NCBI GenBank assembly: GCA_016709965.1
Contig: JADJLT010000006.1
Location: 1,116,001 to 1,180,000, forward strand
Length of the DNA: 64,000 nt
Direction: 5' to 3'
Origin: Betaproteobacteria bacterium
Lineage (GTDB): Bacteria > Pseudomonadota > Gammaproteobacteria > Burkholderiales > Rhodocyclaceae
Positions 18,678 through 27,346 of the stretch are shown here, piece by piece. Made by a program: the position numbers and the translations under genes. Every line of letters starts with the position of its first letter. Within the stretch, counting starts at the first letter, position 1. The notes under the pieces were generated by a model, which was not told where the DNA came from, did no database searches, and was given only the letters and a program-made list of their open reading frames with translations.

Positions 18678-20221
18678 GACTCGGCCCTGGCTTCGGCTGG
18701 TGGAAAAAAGCCGGCCAACGCCTGCGTGGCAAGCTGGATGATCTGTGCCCGGTCGGCGTCGCCCAGTTTGTCGGCGGTCGAGAGTCGCCCTATGAGTTTG
18801 TCTGGAATATCGGCTGCAGCGCCCCAGACGGCCTGCTCGGCTTCGGCCATCCGCGCCAGTGGCACGCGGTCGAACAATCCTGCGGTCAACGCCAATAAAA
18901 CGCTAATTTGTACCGGCATCGGCATTGGGGAAAATTCGTGCTGTTTGAGGCAGGCACGAATCCGCCGGCCGTGCTCGATCAGCTGGCGGGTGGCTTCGTC
19001 GAGGCGGGCGCCGAAGCGCGAGAAAGTTTCGAGTTCCTCGAACTGGGCATAGGCCAGCTTGAGGTCACCGGCTACGGCACGGTAGGCCGCAAGCTGGGCC
19101 TTGCCGCCGACGCGGGAGACTGATTTACCGACATCAACGGCGGGCAGCACGCCGAGTTCGAACAGGTTCGGCGACAGATAAATCTGGCCATCAGTAATCG
19201 AAATCAGGTTGGTCGGTATGTAGGCGGAAATGTCCTGAGCTTCGGTTTCGATGATCGGCAAAGCCGTCAGCGAGCCGCCACCGAGTTCCGGGCGCAGATG
19301 CGTCGCCCGTTCGAGCAAGCGCGAGTGGATGTAGAAGATGTCGCCGGGAAATGCTTCGCGACCAGGTGGCCGGCGCAGTAATAACGAAAGCTCGCGGTAA
19401 GCGCGGGCGTGGTGGGTCAGGTCGTCGTAGACCACGAGCACGTCGTGGCCTTGTTCCATGAAATGTTCGGCAATGCTGGTTGCCGCATAGGGTGCGATAT
19501 AGGCGAGGCCCGGTGGATCATTGCCTTCTGTGACGACGACCACGGTGTAGGCCAGGGCACCCTTCTCACGCAGCGCCGCGATAACCTTGGCCACGCCGGA
19601 GGCGCGCTGGCCGATGGCACAGTAGACGCAGATGACGTTCTTGTCGCGCTGGTTGAGGATGGTATCGAGCGCTATCGCCGTCTTGCCGGTTTGCCGGTCG
19701 CCGAGGACCAATTCGCGCTGGCCGCGGCCGACCGGAATCAGCGCATCGATGACCTTGATGCCGGTCTGCAAGGGGACGGTCACTGGCGCCCGGTCCATGA
19801 TGTCTGCGGCTGGCCGTTCGACCGGCAAGCGTTCGCCGGCCGGCAGTGGCCCGAGGTCATCCAGCGGTCGACCGGTCGGGTCGATGATTCGGCCGAGCAG
19901 GCGCTCGCCGACTGGGACATCAACGACATGACCACCGCGCTCGACCGGGTCACCCGCTTGCAGTAGCCAATAGTCACCAAGCAGAACGACGCCGATTTCG
20001 TCTTCATCGACATTGAAAGCAATGCCTTCAATTCCGCCGGGGAATTTCAGCATTTCTTCGAAACCGACGCCGGGCAGACCTGAAACCTTGGCGATGCCGG
20101 CCGCAATACTGATGATGTGGCCGACCTCATGCGGTTGCAATTGTGCTACGAAGGCTTGCCGCGCTTCGCTGATGCCGGAGAAGGTTTGGTCTAAAACGTC
20201 CTTCAGCCGATCAACTGGCAT
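18674..20221 (-). CDS. atpA: N-type F1Fo ATPase alpha subunit
   Basis: 515 residues from MPVDRLKDVLDQTF at 20221; an ATG 8 codons earlier lacks support. It has Walker A GDRQTGKT, 'IPVGRGQRELVLGDRQTGKT', and the arginine-finger/SRVGGKAQ region ('VGKSVSRVGGKAQLAAYR'). Non-catalytic nucleotide-binding subunit of F1. It overlaps atpF by 11 bases and atpG by 4. A weak copy of the dispersed motif lies under the C-terminal codons. Confidence 0.95.
   Translation of the reverse strand: MPVDRLKDVLDQTFSGISEARQAFVAQLQPHEVGHIISIAAGIAKVSGLPGVGFEEMLKFPGGIEGIAFNVDEDEIGVVLLGDYWLLQAGDPVERGGHVVDVPVGERLLGRIIDPTGRPLDDLGPLPAGERLPVERPAADIMDRAPVTVPLQTGIKVIDALIPVGRGQRELVLGDRQTGKTAIALDTILNQRDKNVICVYCAIGQRASGVAKVIAALREKGALAYTVVVVTEGNDPPGLAYIAPYAATSIAEHFMEQGHDVLVVYDDLTHHARAYRELSLLLRRPPGREAFPGDIFYIHSRLLERATHLRPELGGGSLTALPIIETEAQDISAYIPTNLISITDGQIYLSPNLFELGVLPAVDVGKSVSRVGGKAQLAAYRAVAGDLKLAYAQFEELETFSRFGARLDEATRQLIEHGRRIRACLKQHEFSPMPMPVQISVLLALTAGLFDRVPLARMAEAEQAVWGAAADIPDKLIGRLSTADKLGDADRAQIIQLATQALAGFFPPAEARAES
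18879..18912 (+). repeat. Dispersed GCGGTC-RACC motif, weak copy 7 (in atpA)
   Basis: CCTGCGGTCAACGCCAATAA, then AACGCTAATTTG. The first ten core bases match; the second half and the tail are partial. It may be chance. Confidence 0.35.
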
Positions 20222-21014
20222 CGTTCTTGGCCTTTTCCGGAGCATCAGGTTCAGCAGTCTTCGCTTTGATCAGTTCGTTGATACCATTTTCCAGATCGGT
20301 GAGGTAACCGCCAATACTCCATGCCAGCTTATGACCATCGCTGCTCAATTCGATGCCGCTGACCAAATCGGGGGCCGTCACGAAGCGGAGTTCGCCTTTC
20401 TCGCCAAGCATGTCACGGATCGCCTTGGTTACCGTTGTTTGCTCAGTCGCCGCCAAATCGAAGCAAGTGCGTACGACAATCGGTCCGGCTTGGGCTTGTA
20501 GAGCTGCCGTCAGTTTTGTTTTTTCGTCGGCGCCCAAGGCCTGCAGGCGGTCGACGAAAACCGCCACCATGCGTTCCTCCAGTTTGGCGCCGGCCAGGTC
20601 GTCCAGTGCCTTGCGGGCGATGGCGAAAACCTCTTGCTGTGTCCGGCGGCTGATTTCCTGGTTGAGATTCTGCACGTCTTGTTGCAGGTTTTCCTGACGT
20701 TTGGCGGCCAGTTGGTTGGCATCCTGGCGCGCCGCTTCAAGCAGGCGCTGGCGTTCGCTATTGGCAGCAGCCATGGCCTGGGCCAACATGTTTGCTTTCT
20801 CTTTGTGGAAAGCGGCATTCTTCTGCTCGAAATCGGCGCGATCCTTGGCGGCTTCCGCCTTTTTCGCATCGGCGTCGGCGAGTTCGTTGGCGATGCGCTG
20901 CTCCCGCGCGTCGATGGCATCGAGGATTGGATGGTAGAGAAAGCGCTTCAGCAACCAGACCAGAATCAGGAAGTTGAGCACCTGCGCGCCGACGGTGAAC
21001 CAGTCGATGAGCAT
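20211..21014 (-). CDS. atpF: N-type F1Fo ATPase subunit b (b/delta-like)
   Basis: 267 residues, much longer than the usual 156-residue b. An N-terminal membrane helix (MLIDWFTVGAQVLNFLILVW) is followed by a long charged coiled coil (about 30-140) and a C-terminal domain (about 150-250) that may do the job of the missing delta subunit; no separate atpH is present in the operon. This is known for N-ATPases. It forms the peripheral stalk. Confidence 0.9.
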   Translation of the reverse strand: MLIDWFTVGAQVLNFLILVWLLKRFLYHPILDAIDAREQRIANELADADAKKAEAAKDRADFEQKNAAFHKEKANMLAQAMAAANSERQRLLEAARQDANQLAAKRQENLQQDVQNLNQEISRRTQQEVFAIARKALDDLAGAKLEERMVAVFVDRLQALGADEKTKLTAALQAQAGPIVVRTCFDLAATEQTTVTKAIRDMLGEKGELRFVTAPDLVSGIELSSDGHKLAWSIGGYLTDLENGINELIKAKTAEPDAPEKAKNDAS

Positions 21015-21017
21015 GAT

Positions 21018-21305
21018 CTACTGTCCGGCGACTTGGGCGATGGCATGGTTCCAGAACGGGTTGGCGAAGAGCAGGATCATCGATACGACGAAACAGTAGA
21101 TCGCCACCGATTCGACCATGGCCAAGCCAACAAACAGCGTGCGGGTGATGGTAGCTGAGGCATCCGGCTGCTGTGCCAGTGCAGTCAGTGCCGTCGCTAC
21201 CGCCTTGCCTTCGCCGAGCGCCGGGCCAATGCTGCCGATGGCGATCGTCAGGCCGGCAGTGATGATCGAGACTACTGCGATGATTGTCATGCTGTCCATG
21301 CTCAT
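21018..21305 (-). CDS. atpE: N-type F1Fo ATPase subunit c (predicted Na+-binding rotor)
   Basis: 95 residues, two membrane helices. Helix 1 has E32 in 'GPALGEGKA'; helix 2 has E65-S66 and Y70 in 'MVESVAIYCF'. In the Na+-type c ring of Ilyobacter tartaricus the ion is held by Q32, E65 and S66, with Y70 nearby, so the Na+ set is present with Q32 replaced by Glu, as known for N-ATPases. This predicts Na+ (or a two-carboxylate site) rather than H+ translocation. Four-base overlap with atpB. Confidence 0.93.
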   Translation of the reverse strand: MSMDSMTIIAVVSIITAGLTIAIGSIGPALGEGKAVATALTALAQQPDASATITRTLFVGLAMVESVAIYCFVVSMILLFANPFWNHAIAQVAGQ

Positions 21306-22018
21306 TCCTTTCGTGATTCATGTTGTTCGGGCGTATCCGCAGCACTGGGCGGCTTGCGGGAGCGCGTTGCGGCGGCAATGTAGACGGCCGCCAGAATGCT
21401 GAAAATATAGGCCTGCACCATGCCGGTTAGCAGTCCCAGCGCACTCAGGAGAATGGGGAAGATGAAGGGCGTGATAGTCAGCAATATGGCGAGAATCATC
21501 GTCCCGCTCATCATGTTGCCGAACAGGCGGGCGGCGAGCGCCAGAGTGCGCGACAGTTCGCTGACGATGTTGAAGGGCAGCATGATGACCGTCGGCTTGA
21601 CATACTCTTTGAGGTAGCCGCCCAGCCCGCATTCGCTGATACCGAACATCGGTACGGCGATGAAAACGCAGATTGCCAGCGCTGTTGTGGTCGATAAGGA
21701 ACCGGTCGGTGGCTCATAGCCGGGAACGATGGTGAACAGGCTGGCCGTCCCGACGAACAGGAAGAGCGTGCCGAGAAAGTCGAGATATTGGCGCGGCTTG
21801 GTCAGGCCGACTTCGCCGATCTGGGTAACGATGCCAGTCACGATGATTTCCAGCAGGTTCTGCCAGCGGCTGCGCTCCAGGCCTTTCGACAAGCGACGTG
21901 TGACCAGATACGAACCAAGAGCCAGCACCAACATCAAGCCCCAGGTATAGGCGATGGTGGCGTTGATCTTGAACCAGCCGAATTGCCATAAAACGATGTT
22001 GTCAGGGCTGAGATGCAT
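21302..22018 (-). CDS. atpB: N-type F1Fo ATPase subunit a
   Basis: 238 residues, five to six helices. The stator arginine lies in 'ALAARLFGNMMSG', and 'KPTVIMLPFNIVSELSRTL' is the conserved helix-5 approach. It provides the ion half-channels against the c ring. It overlaps atpR by 17 bases and atpE by 4. The C-terminus is unusually charged (SRKPPSAADTPEQHESRKE). Confidence 0.93.
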   Translation of the reverse strand: MHLSPDNIVLWQFGWFKINATIAYTWGLMLVLALGSYLVTRRLSKGLERSRWQNLLEIIVTGIVTQIGEVGLTKPRQYLDFLGTLFLFVGTASLFTIVPGYEPPTGSLSTTTALAICVFIAVPMFGISECGLGGYLKEYVKPTVIMLPFNIVSELSRTLALAARLFGNMMSGTMILAILLTITPFIFPILLSALGLLTGMVQAYIFSILAAVYIAAATRSRKPPSAADTPEQHESRKE

Positions 22019-22304
22019 GATTGCCCTCCAGAATTTCGGCTGGCGGGCGGCTTAAGCGTGTGACGACGACGCGCGCCACGACAAAACCGAGCAGGGCGGC
22101 CAGCCAGCGCTGCCAGTCGTCGCCGCAGGCCAGGTAGAAGCCACCCAGCGCGATGCCGGTACGCAGCACCAGGCTGGCAAAAAACCACAGCGCAACACGC
22201 CGGGACGTCATCGCCCGGTGAACCGTCCACCACAAGCCGCCAAAGAACATGGCGCCGAGCATCACACCAATCAGCAGCGGCACCAGAACCCTTGGGTCAA
22301 GCAT
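22002..22304 (-). CDS. atpR: N-ATPase subunit AtpR
   Basis: 100 residues, three membrane helices ('VLVPLLIGVMLGAMFFGGLW', 'ALWFFASLVLRTGIALGGFY', 'LAALLGFVVARVVVTRL'). The short protein between atpQ and atpB, with a conserved Arg in helix 2, is the diagnostic AtpR of N-ATPase operons. It is thought to help c-ring assembly or interact with the c-subunit carboxylate; the exact role is unsettled. The start MLDPRVLVPLL at 22304 overlaps atpQ. Confidence 0.85.
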   Translation of the reverse strand: MLDPRVLVPLLIGVMLGAMFFGGLWWTVHRAMTSRRVALWFFASLVLRTGIALGGFYLACGDDWQRWLAALLGFVVARVVVTRLSRPPAEILEGNHASQP

Positions 22305-22629
22305 CGTCAGCCTCCTGTTCGCGAATTTCGCGTCCTTCCTTGTCCACCCAGTGCCAGGCATTGAAACAACCAAGCACCAGGCCGGCGGCGAGCAGGGCCA
22401 GCGTCCACGAGTGACCACCCGGATAGTGCTCATCCAGCCACAGGCCGAGCGCCGCGCCGAGCAGGGTAGGCATCGCCACCGACCAGCCAACCAGCCCCAT
22501 CATGCCGAGGCCGGACCAGACGGTCTGCGTCACATGGCTCTGCGCCTTCAGTTTGCGCGCCGCCTTGGCCCCCACCTGCTGGCTGAATGCGGTTTTGCCC
22601 GCGGCAAGTTTGTCGTCCGGCTTAATCAT
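22297..22629 (-). CDS. atpQ: N-ATPase AtpQ (AtpZ/AtpI-like membrane protein)
   Basis: 110 residues with two membrane helices ('GLGMMGLVGWSVAMPTLLGA', 'WTLALLAAGLVLGCFNAWHW'), preceded by a basic N-terminus. This is the ATPase_gene1 (AtpZ/AtpI) layout expected at this slot of the N-ATPase operon. Likely an assembly factor or cation channel helper. The start MIKPDDKLAAG at 22629 overlaps the atpC stop by 8 bases. Confidence 0.82.
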   Translation of the reverse strand: MIKPDDKLAAGKTAFSQQVGAKAARKLKAQSHVTQTVWSGLGMMGLVGWSVAMPTLLGAALGLWLDEHYPGGHSWTLALLAAGLVLGCFNAWHWVDKEGREIREQEADDA

Positions 22630-23026
22630 GACTGAATTCCGCAAAGCGGCGGATAAAGCCGCCTTCGAGTTTGGCCAGGACCGAGCGCACGCTTTTCTCC
22701 TGCTCATCCAGATTCAGGAATTCCCGCTCGATGGCCTGGTGCAGTTCGCCCAGATCCATGCCGCCGATGGCATTGCGCACGGAGACCAGCACTTCGCTGC
22801 CGGTTTTGACCAGTACGCCCTCGTCGACCGCCAGACTGACCTCGCCTTCGTCTTTGGTTTCGTACGTCAGGATGCCCGGCGCCAATGCTGCGGCGCAATC
22901 CAGACGGTTCGGCAGCAGACCGAAAGAACCGCTGCGCGATTCGGCGACGATACGAAGAACATCCTGCTTTTCGGCAAAGACCTTGAAGGGCAGCAGGATC
23001 TTAAGCTGCATGCTCGCTGACAGCAT
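22622..23026 (-). CDS. atpC: N-type F1Fo ATPase epsilon subunit
   Basis: 134 residues from the ATG at 23026, chosen because AAGGAGG stands 6 bases before it inside the end of atpD; another ATG five codons later is possible. N-terminal beta sandwich ('SFGLLPNRLDCAAALAPGIL', 'VSLAVDEGVLVKTGSEVLVS') and a C-terminal helix. Central-stalk subunit that regulates ATP hydrolysis. It overlaps atpD by 26 bases. Confidence 0.9.
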   Translation of the reverse strand: MLSASMQLKILLPFKVFAEKQDVLRIVAESRSGSFGLLPNRLDCAAALAPGILTYETKDEGEVSLAVDEGVLVKTGSEVLVSVRNAIGGMDLGELHQAIEREFLNLDEQEKSVRSVLAKLEGGFIRRFAEFSHD

Positions 23027-24458
23027 TTTTGTCCTCCTTGGGTACCTTGGCATCGGCATCGGCATCGGGCTTGGCTTTGTCCAAGGCCTCGTCGATGGCG
23101 CCGATCATGTACAGCGCGCTTTCCGGTACATCCTTGAACTCGTCGCGCAGGATGCGCTCGCAGCCATCAAGCGCATCGTTCAGGCTGACTAGTTTGCCTT
23201 TGAGGCCGGTGAACTGCTCGGTGGTGAAAAACGGCTGAGTCAGAAAACGTTCCAGCCGGCGCGCACGCGCCACGACTTTGCGGTCTTCGCTCGACAACTG
23301 TTCGAGGCCGAGCATGGCGATGATGTCCTTGAGGTCGGCGTATTGCGCCAGCGTCCGACGGATTTCCTGGGCCAGCGCGTAATGCCGCTCGCCGATGACA
23401 CCGGGTGTCGCCATTTTCGAATTCGATTGCAGCGGATCGATGGCCGGGTACAGCCCCTCGCTGGCCCGCTTGCGCGACAGCACAATGGACGCCGATAGAT
23501 GCGAGAAGGTATGCACCGCCGCCGGATCGGTGAAATCGTCGGCCGGCACATAGACGGCCTGGATCGAAGTGATGGCCCCGGTATCGGTATTGGCGATGCG
23601 CTCTTCGAGTTGCGCCAGCTCGGTGCCCATGGTCGGCTGATAGCCGAGGCGGGATGGCATCTGGCCCATCAGCCCGGATACTTCCATGCCGGCCTGGATG
23701 AAACGGAAAATGTTGTCGACCAGCAGGAGCACGTCGCGATGTTCGTCATCGCGGAAATATTCGGCCATGGTCAGTGCCGCGTGGCCGACCCGGAAGCGGG
23801 CGCCGGGCGGTTCATTCATCTGGCCGAAGACCATCACCATGTTGTTGAGGACGCCGGCCGCCTTCATGTCGCGATAAAGCTCCTCGCCTTCGCGGCAGCG
23901 TTCGCCGATGCCGCAGAAAATGCTGACGCCCTCGTGTTGGCCGACCATGTTGTGGATCATTTCGGTGAGCAGAACGGTTTTGCCGACGCCAGCGCCGCCG
24001 AACAATCCGGCCTTGCCGCCACGCTCAAGCGGCATCAGGACATCGATGACCTTGATGCCGGTTTCGAAGACTTCCGATTTGGTCGAACGATGGGCCAGTG
24101 AAGGCGGCGCCCGATGCACGCTGCGCCATTGAACGTCGGGTGCTGGCAGGCGGTCAATGGCATTGCCGAAGACATCGAACATTCTGGACAGAATTTCCTT
24201 GCCGACGGGAGCCATCAATGGACCCCCACTATCTCGAACCGTCATGCCACGGGCCAAGCCTTGGGTGGGTGTCAGAGCGATACAGCGAACGTTATGTGCG
24301 TCAAGCTGAGAAAGAACCTCGACAGAAACCTCATTGTCAATTCCCGTTTGCAGCAGAGAATGTATTGGGGGCAACAGGGATTGGAAGCGAATATCAACGA
24401 CACTTCCACGAATTGAAACAATCACACCAGTGTTTGGCGGGGTAGTACTGCCTGCCAT
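23001..24458 (-). CDS. atpD: N-type F1Fo ATPase beta subunit (catalytic)
   Basis: 485 residues; start MAGSTTPPNTG at 24458, with a GGGAAG-type ribosome site (an ATG six codons earlier has none). Walker A GGAGVGKT, catalytic Glu in 'GERCREGEELY' (usual T is C), 'LLLVDNIFRFIQAGMEVS' and 'VYVPADDFTDPAAVHTF'. First gene of an operon ordered D-C-Q-R-B-E-F-A-G. Beta-first order plus AtpQ/AtpR marks the N-ATPase subfamily, a second F-type ATPase found beside the housekeeping enzyme in many bacteria and spread by horizontal transfer. Confidence 0.95.
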   Translation of the reverse strand: MAGSTTPPNTGVIVSIRGSVVDIRFQSLLPPIHSLLQTGIDNEVSVEVLSQLDAHNVRCIALTPTQGLARGMTVRDSGGPLMAPVGKEILSRMFDVFGNAIDRLPAPDVQWRSVHRAPPSLAHRSTKSEVFETGIKVIDVLMPLERGGKAGLFGGAGVGKTVLLTEMIHNMVGQHEGVSIFCGIGERCREGEELYRDMKAAGVLNNMVMVFGQMNEPPGARFRVGHAALTMAEYFRDDEHRDVLLLVDNIFRFIQAGMEVSGLMGQMPSRLGYQPTMGTELAQLEERIANTDTGAITSIQAVYVPADDFTDPAAVHTFSHLSASIVLSRKRASEGLYPAIDPLQSNSKMATPGVIGERHYALAQEIRRTLAQYADLKDIIAMLGLEQLSSEDRKVVARARRLERFLTQPFFTTEQFTGLKGKLVSLNDALDGCERILRDEFKDVPESALYMIGAIDEALDKAKPDADADAKVPKEDKNAVSEHAA

Positions 24459-24741
24459 GCGCTTCCCTTTTGTCATTATTCAGTCTAGTACAGTAAGGGA
24501 GGATTTGTGCGATTAGATGGGTTTCATTTGTTAATCGTTTAAAGGGGCAGTTGATTCAAGGGCTTGAAAGGCGCTTTTATGTTGGTGGATTGCCTCGACA
24601 GTCAGCAGACGAGCCTCGACTTTGCATTTCACCGGATTTCGACTGTCAGAACGTCACGTCAAATGAAAGTCTGTTATCTCTTCGGAGATGGAGGGAAAGC
24701 GCCACATTTTCTTTAGCGGCCTATGTTTCTCAAGCCCGCCG

Positions 24742-25854
24742 TCAGGACAGGTTCAGATCGTATTGCCTCATGAAGCGCCGATCAATCCAGTCCTTCCATG
24801 TCCAGGCCCAATGGCCTTTTGCGGAAAATCCGCCCCAGGACATGATGGCCTCCTTCGGGCCAGTGGCGAGCAAATACAGGCTGCGTTTTTGTGGGCGATA
24901 ACTCATGGGAGCGTGTCCCATCAGTACGCGATTCAGATTGGTTGCCAGGACAGGGCCGGCTCGAACGGCATAGACGCCTGATTTGGCATGTGGGGCGTCG
25001 ATGCGTGTTGCCACGTCTCCTGCCGCGAAGACTTCCGGATGAGAGACGCTTTGCTGCCCATCCATGACTGCAACGAATCCGTCCTGCGCCAATTCCAGAT
25101 TCGATTCGGCGAGCCATGGCGCAGGGCTGACGCCGGTGGCGGCGATGATGCAATCCGCCGGGATCACTTTGCCATCGCTCAATTGAAGCCCTTGTGAGTA
25201 TCCGGCGGCATAATCCTTTACCACTTCAATCCGGCGCTGCGTCAGGGTGTTGGTTACTTGGGCAACAATACTGGGGCCGTGTCCGGGCAGAAGGCCCGAA
25301 CCGGCGATCAACGTTACTTTTATATTCGCGTTGCCTAGTTCAAGTGCGAGGCGATAAGCGGCTGCCAGTGCCAGTTCAACCCCTGCAGCGCCACCGCCAA
25401 CGACTGCAAGACTGGCTTTTCCCTGTTGTTTAAAAATGTCGACCTGTCGCGTCCAGTCGACGACGAAATTTTCCAGGGGCCGGATCGCCAGCAATGTGGC
25501 ACCGGTTGCTTCCAGGCCAGCGGTGTCGACCTGGGCACCGGTATCCAGGGACAAGGCGTCATAGGTGACGTCGCCGGTCTGCATCGTATGAAGGATTCGC
25601 CGATTGGCGTTCAGGCAGGTGACGCTGTCTTGAATGAAGCGAACCCTGCCTGCTCTGAGCAAAGGGTCGAGTACCGCTGCACACTGCGCCAGGCTGTAGT
25701 GTCCAGCCATCCATCCTGGAACCATGCCGGAATAGATTTGGCGGGGGTAGGGAGAAATCAGCGTGACCTCAATACCCGGCCATTGACCCGCTGCCAATGA
25801 TTTCAGGACGTGCAGGTGAGCATGGCCGCCGCCAGCCAGAACCAGGTGTTTCAT
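24742..25854 (-). CDS. NDH-2-like pyridine nucleotide-disulfide oxidoreductase (SelD-associated, TIGR03169 type)
   Basis: 370 residues. FAD-binding 'LVLAGGGHAHLHVLKSLAAG', second dinucleotide motif 'LAVVGGGAAGVELALAAAYR', and 'VFAAGDVATRIDAPHAKSGV' for FAD ribityl contact. The 'GGGHAH' start and short length match the family that in other bacteria is fused to the N-terminus of selenide-water dikinase SelD. No SelD is in this window. Probable flavoenzyme that passes electrons from NAD(P)H. It overlaps the glycosyltransferase gene before it by 4 bases, so it belongs to the arsenosugar-type operon. Confidence 0.82.
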   Translation of the reverse strand: MKHLVLAGGGHAHLHVLKSLAAGQWPGIEVTLISPYPRQIYSGMVPGWMAGHYSLAQCAAVLDPLLRAGRVRFIQDSVTCLNANRRILHTMQTGDVTYDALSLDTGAQVDTAGLEATGATLLAIRPLENFVVDWTRQVDIFKQQGKASLAVVGGGAAGVELALAAAYRLALELGNANIKVTLIAGSGLLPGHGPSIVAQVTNTLTQRRIEVVKDYAAGYSQGLQLSDGKVIPADCIIAATGVSPAPWLAESNLELAQDGFVAVMDGQQSVSHPEVFAAGDVATRIDAPHAKSGVYAVRAGPVLATNLNRVLMGHAPMSYRPQKRSLYLLATGPKEAIMSWGGFSAKGHWAWTWKDWIDRRFMRQYDLNLS

Positions 25855-26519
25855 GCGCTAGTCAGCTTTTGTGGGGCAAGGTTACGGGCATCCGGAAAAA
25901 ATTCTGTCATGCGCTCAAAGTCCTCCTTGCGGTCGATATCCCACAGCGCGGGGAATTCGCGCCACCGCCAATTCATAGCCGTCAGTCGCTTGCGGGTCTG
26001 CGCCATGACTTGGTCAGTGCTCCAGTCTACGTCCTGGAAAGCCTGTCGATTGGCTTGCCGCATGCCGATCAGGACATAGCCACCGTCTTCGGCGGGAACG
26101 ATAGCCGCGTCATGGTGCTGAAGGCTGTCCGCGGCCTGCCGTAACAATACGGGTGTCAGTGCCGGGCAGTCGGTGCCGATTGCCAGAGTGCCGGTACGGC
26201 TTGACGATTCCGCGATAGCGGCATGCATTCGCTCACCGAGGTTGCCCTCGGGTTGGCAGCGTAGGTCAACAGTACCGAAAGTACGGCAAGCGGCAAACTC
26301 GGGGTGATGAATATCCGGGGTACACCACAAGGTAACTGGCCCAAGGTCGGCAGCGATGGCCGTTGCGATCGTGCGCTGCAGTAACCAGCGTTGCAGCGCT
26401 GCAGCGCCTTCAGCGCCCAAATGGGGAATCAGCCGTGTCTTGGCCAGGCCGGCGACAGGCGCCTTGGCCAGGATTGCCACCCCCACATCGAAGGGGACCT
26501 CAGCTCTCGTGCGGGACAT
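25851..26519 (-). CDS. Arsenosugar-type glycosyltransferase (TIGR04282 / DUF2064)
   Basis: 222 residues from MSRTRAEVPF at 26519, which has AAAGGAG about 10 bases upstream. 'VAILAKAPVAGLAKTRLIPH' and 'LAIGTDCPALTPVLLRQAAD' give the GT-A nucleotidyl-sugar fold; 'IVPAEDGGYVLIGM' is the family block. Known first as 'rSAM/selenodomain-associated transferase 1', later tied to arsenosugar synthesis with ArsS. It overlaps the partner transferase upstream by 20 bases and the flavoprotein downstream by 4. Confidence 0.85.
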   Translation of the reverse strand: MSRTRAEVPFDVGVAILAKAPVAGLAKTRLIPHLGAEGAAALQRWLLQRTIATAIAADLGPVTLWCTPDIHHPEFAACRTFGTVDLRCQPEGNLGERMHAAIAESSSRTGTLAIGTDCPALTPVLLRQAADSLQHHDAAIVPAEDGGYVLIGMRQANRQAFQDVDWSTDQVMAQTRKRLTAMNWRWREFPALWDIDRKEDFERMTEFFPDARNLAPQKLTSA

Positions 26520-27198
26520 ATCCGTACTCCTTTGCCAGATCGTTCGGACTGGCACCAAAATAAAATCGAAGCCGCAGCCACCACATCATCAGGATGGTCG
26601 GCAGCAGCCCATGCTTTTCCCAGCGCCGCCCAGAGGTCGTGACCGTTTCCTTGAGACAGGCTGGCGGTGATTTCTGGCGCATGCCCGTTGTAAACACGAT
26701 GTCTTCCATCAGGGGAATATCCGGGAATCCGCTACGGGCCAGAAATGCCTCACGCGTGACGAAAATGGCTTGATCGCCGGTGGCGATGCCGGTGAGGCGC
26801 GAGCGCCAATTCATCATGAAAGCCACCATGCCGAGTCCGGAAACCGAACCTTCAATTTGAACGTTGAAGCGTCCCCAATGCGCGCCATGACTGATGGCTT
26901 CTCTGACAGAACTTAATGCGGTCGGCGGCAGACGCGTGTCGGCGTGGAGAAACAGGAATATGTCTCCGGTAGCTAGTGCCGTCCCTGTGTTCATCTGTCG
27001 ACCTCTGCCGCGTGGGGATGTCGCCACGCCATCGGCCAGGAAATCGGCGCGCTCTGCGGTACCGTCACTGCTCCCACCATCAACCACGATGATTTCTGCC
27101 CCTTGTGCGCGAAAGCCTTGCAGACCTTCGAGCAGCTGAACAATGCCGCCGGCTTCATTCAGTACAGGGATGATGATTGAGACAATCGGCGTATTCAT
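26500..27198 (-). CDS. Arsenosugar-type family 2 glycosyltransferase (TIGR04283)
   Basis: 232 residues. 'VSIIIPVLNEAGGIVQLLEG' and 'IIVVDGGSSDGTAERAD' are the GT2 nucleotide-binding motifs; 'GRGRQMNTGTALATGDIFLF' and 'LHADTRLP' are typical of this subfamily. Known as 'rSAM/selenodomain-associated transferase 2'. The usual acidic-helix 'MEDIELSRRLKR' region reads MEDIVFTTGMRQKS here, a local departure. It heads the three-gene unit glycosyltransferase - glycosyltransferase - flavoprotein. Confidence 0.87.
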   Translation of the reverse strand: MNTPIVSIIIPVLNEAGGIVQLLEGLQGFRAQGAEIIVVDGGSSDGTAERADFLADGVATSPRGRGRQMNTGTALATGDIFLFLHADTRLPPTALSSVREAISHGAHWGRFNVQIEGSVSGLGMVAFMMNWRSRLTGIATGDQAIFVTREAFLARSGFPDIPLMEDIVFTTGMRQKSPPACLKETVTTSGRRWEKHGLLPTILMMWWLRLRFYFGASPNDLAKEYGYVPHES

Positions 27199-27346
27199 GG
27201 CTTTGATTATTTGTGAACCGCAAGCGGTCGCTACTGTAATTCCGGCAAAGTGAAATCAGGTGGCAGGGTTCAAACAATCAGCGTTTGAGGTATTTTGATT
27301 TGACCATAGGACAATTAGTGGGTGTCGGATGATGCGGCAGCGTAAT

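Noticed and set aside
19858..19875. AGCGGTCGACCGG in atpA, a perfect dispersed-motif core
   Set aside because: No A/T tracts follow, and the codons (TGRPLD) are strictly conserved in alpha subunits, so chance is enough.
24551..24901. 116-residue plus-strand frame (ERRFYVGGLPRQSADEPRLC...) after the N-ATPase promoter region
   Set aside because: Mostly overlaps the flavoprotein gene on the other strand; no ribosome site and no family recognised.
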